Below are positions 57,254 to 57,298 of a stretch of DNA of 57,298 nt, piece after piece. The DNA is from Deltaproteobacteria bacterium (lineage in GTDB: Bacteria > Myxococcota_A > UBA796 > UBA2385). Location: positions 1 through 57,298 of the forward strand of contig JAEUKK010000191.1 of assembly GCA_016792625.1 (NCBI GenBank). Reading direction: 5' to 3'. The first letter of the stretch is position 1, and each line of letters starts with the position of its first letter. Below the pieces are notes generated by a model. It saw nothing but the letters and a program-made list of their open reading frames with translations. It did not search any database and was not told where the DNA came from. Both the position numbers and the translations under genes were made by a program.

Positions 57254-57298
57254 GGGGGGCGTTGCGGGCTGGCGCGCGGCGCTGCCATGCGCCGCGCG
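57254..57298. repeat. 15-nt block plus perfect hairpin at the window end
   Basis: GGGGGGCGTTGCGGG (57254-57268) is identical to 13493-13507, and in both places a strong hairpin follows or begins in its GCGGG end. Here the stem is CGCGCGGCGC / GCGCCGCGCG (57273-57298), 10 bp with a TGCCAT loop, and may extend past the window edge. Confidence 0.65.

Larger units (their letters stand above)
56771..57298. other. Gene-free right edge holding two repeat types
   Basis: No credible gene. The stretch contains the structured repeat copy B (56806-56913), a 22-bp tandem repeat (56942-57095), a spacer without obvious signals (57096-57250), and at the very end a 15-nt block shared with 13493 followed by a perfect hairpin. 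Its reading frames are low-complexity and change frame with each 22-bp unit. Confidence 0.7.

Overview
The window is about 57 kb of very GC-rich DNA, packed with genes on both strands. I infer a Myxococcota/deltaproteobacterial-type chromosome. The reasons are the large secreted lipoproteins with MopE-type Cys/Asp motifs, FG-GAP/VCBS repeats and choice-of-anchor-D domains, a caa3-type oxidase cluster, a PP2C phosphatase fused to a cyclic-nucleotide domain, many 1- or 4-nt gene overlaps, and heavy use of GTG and TTG starts. I see no rRNA, tRNA, transposase, phage gene or CRISPR array.

Layout, left to right. 1-373: no gene; an AT-richer island followed by GC-rich hairpins. 374-5304 (minus): an operon of Asp/Glu leucyltransferase (bpt), a stand-alone SPASM protein, an ABC-2 ATPase/permease pair, a DegT-type aminotransferase and a prepilin peptidase. 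5352-13439 (plus): a DpgA-type type III polyketide synthase between two crotonases, an overlapping GNAT acyltransferase, a subtilase with five copies of GLSTSPLG, an MFS exporter and a zinc-ribbon membrane protein. 13560-17260 (minus): a 1001-residue MopE/VCBS lipoprotein and a TetR regulator. 17419-18834 (plus): prmA and yaeQ. 18871-25460 (minus): a prolyl-oligopeptidase lipoprotein, a HEAT-repeat protein overlapping a eukaryote-type protein-arginine deiminase lipoprotein, a MOSC protein and tryptophan 2,3-dioxygenase. 25640-27752 (plus): an unknown lipoprotein and an alpha/beta hydrolase. 27768-32779 (minus): a response regulator, MlaF and MlaE, a small lipoprotein, an ABC ATPase and a transglutaminase-like membrane protein. 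32959-36643: PP2C-cNMP fusion (plus), two tandem signal peptidases (minus) and a NUDIX hydrolase (plus).

36818-44450 is the respiratory block. ctaB (heme O synthase) and a degenerate SCO-like protein run leftward. A small membrane protein, SCO1, CoxB with a C-terminal cytochrome c domain, CoxA, CoxC, CoxD and a 73-residue zinc-ribbon protein run rightward. CoxA has YSHPVVY instead of the HPEVY glutamate, which marks a type A2 oxidase. Then come mdh, a von Willebrand/ASH lipoprotein, gpmI (minus), a small membrane protein (minus), an FAD oxidoreductase, an FG-GAP lipoprotein (minus), a lipase-like hydrolase, a fused alpha-beta 2-oxoacid dehydrogenase E1 and a GST. The last 0.5 kb is non-coding and holds a structured intergenic repeat (also at 47349-47462) and a perfectly phased 22-bp tandem repeat.

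The best leads for something undescribed are the dpg-like cassette with its neighbours, the GLSTSPLG-repeat protease, the PAD-HEAT lipoprotein pair, the SPASM-only protein with Bpt and an ABC exporter, the two extra small proteins of the caa3 operon, and the intergenic hairpin family, which shows a compensatory base change.
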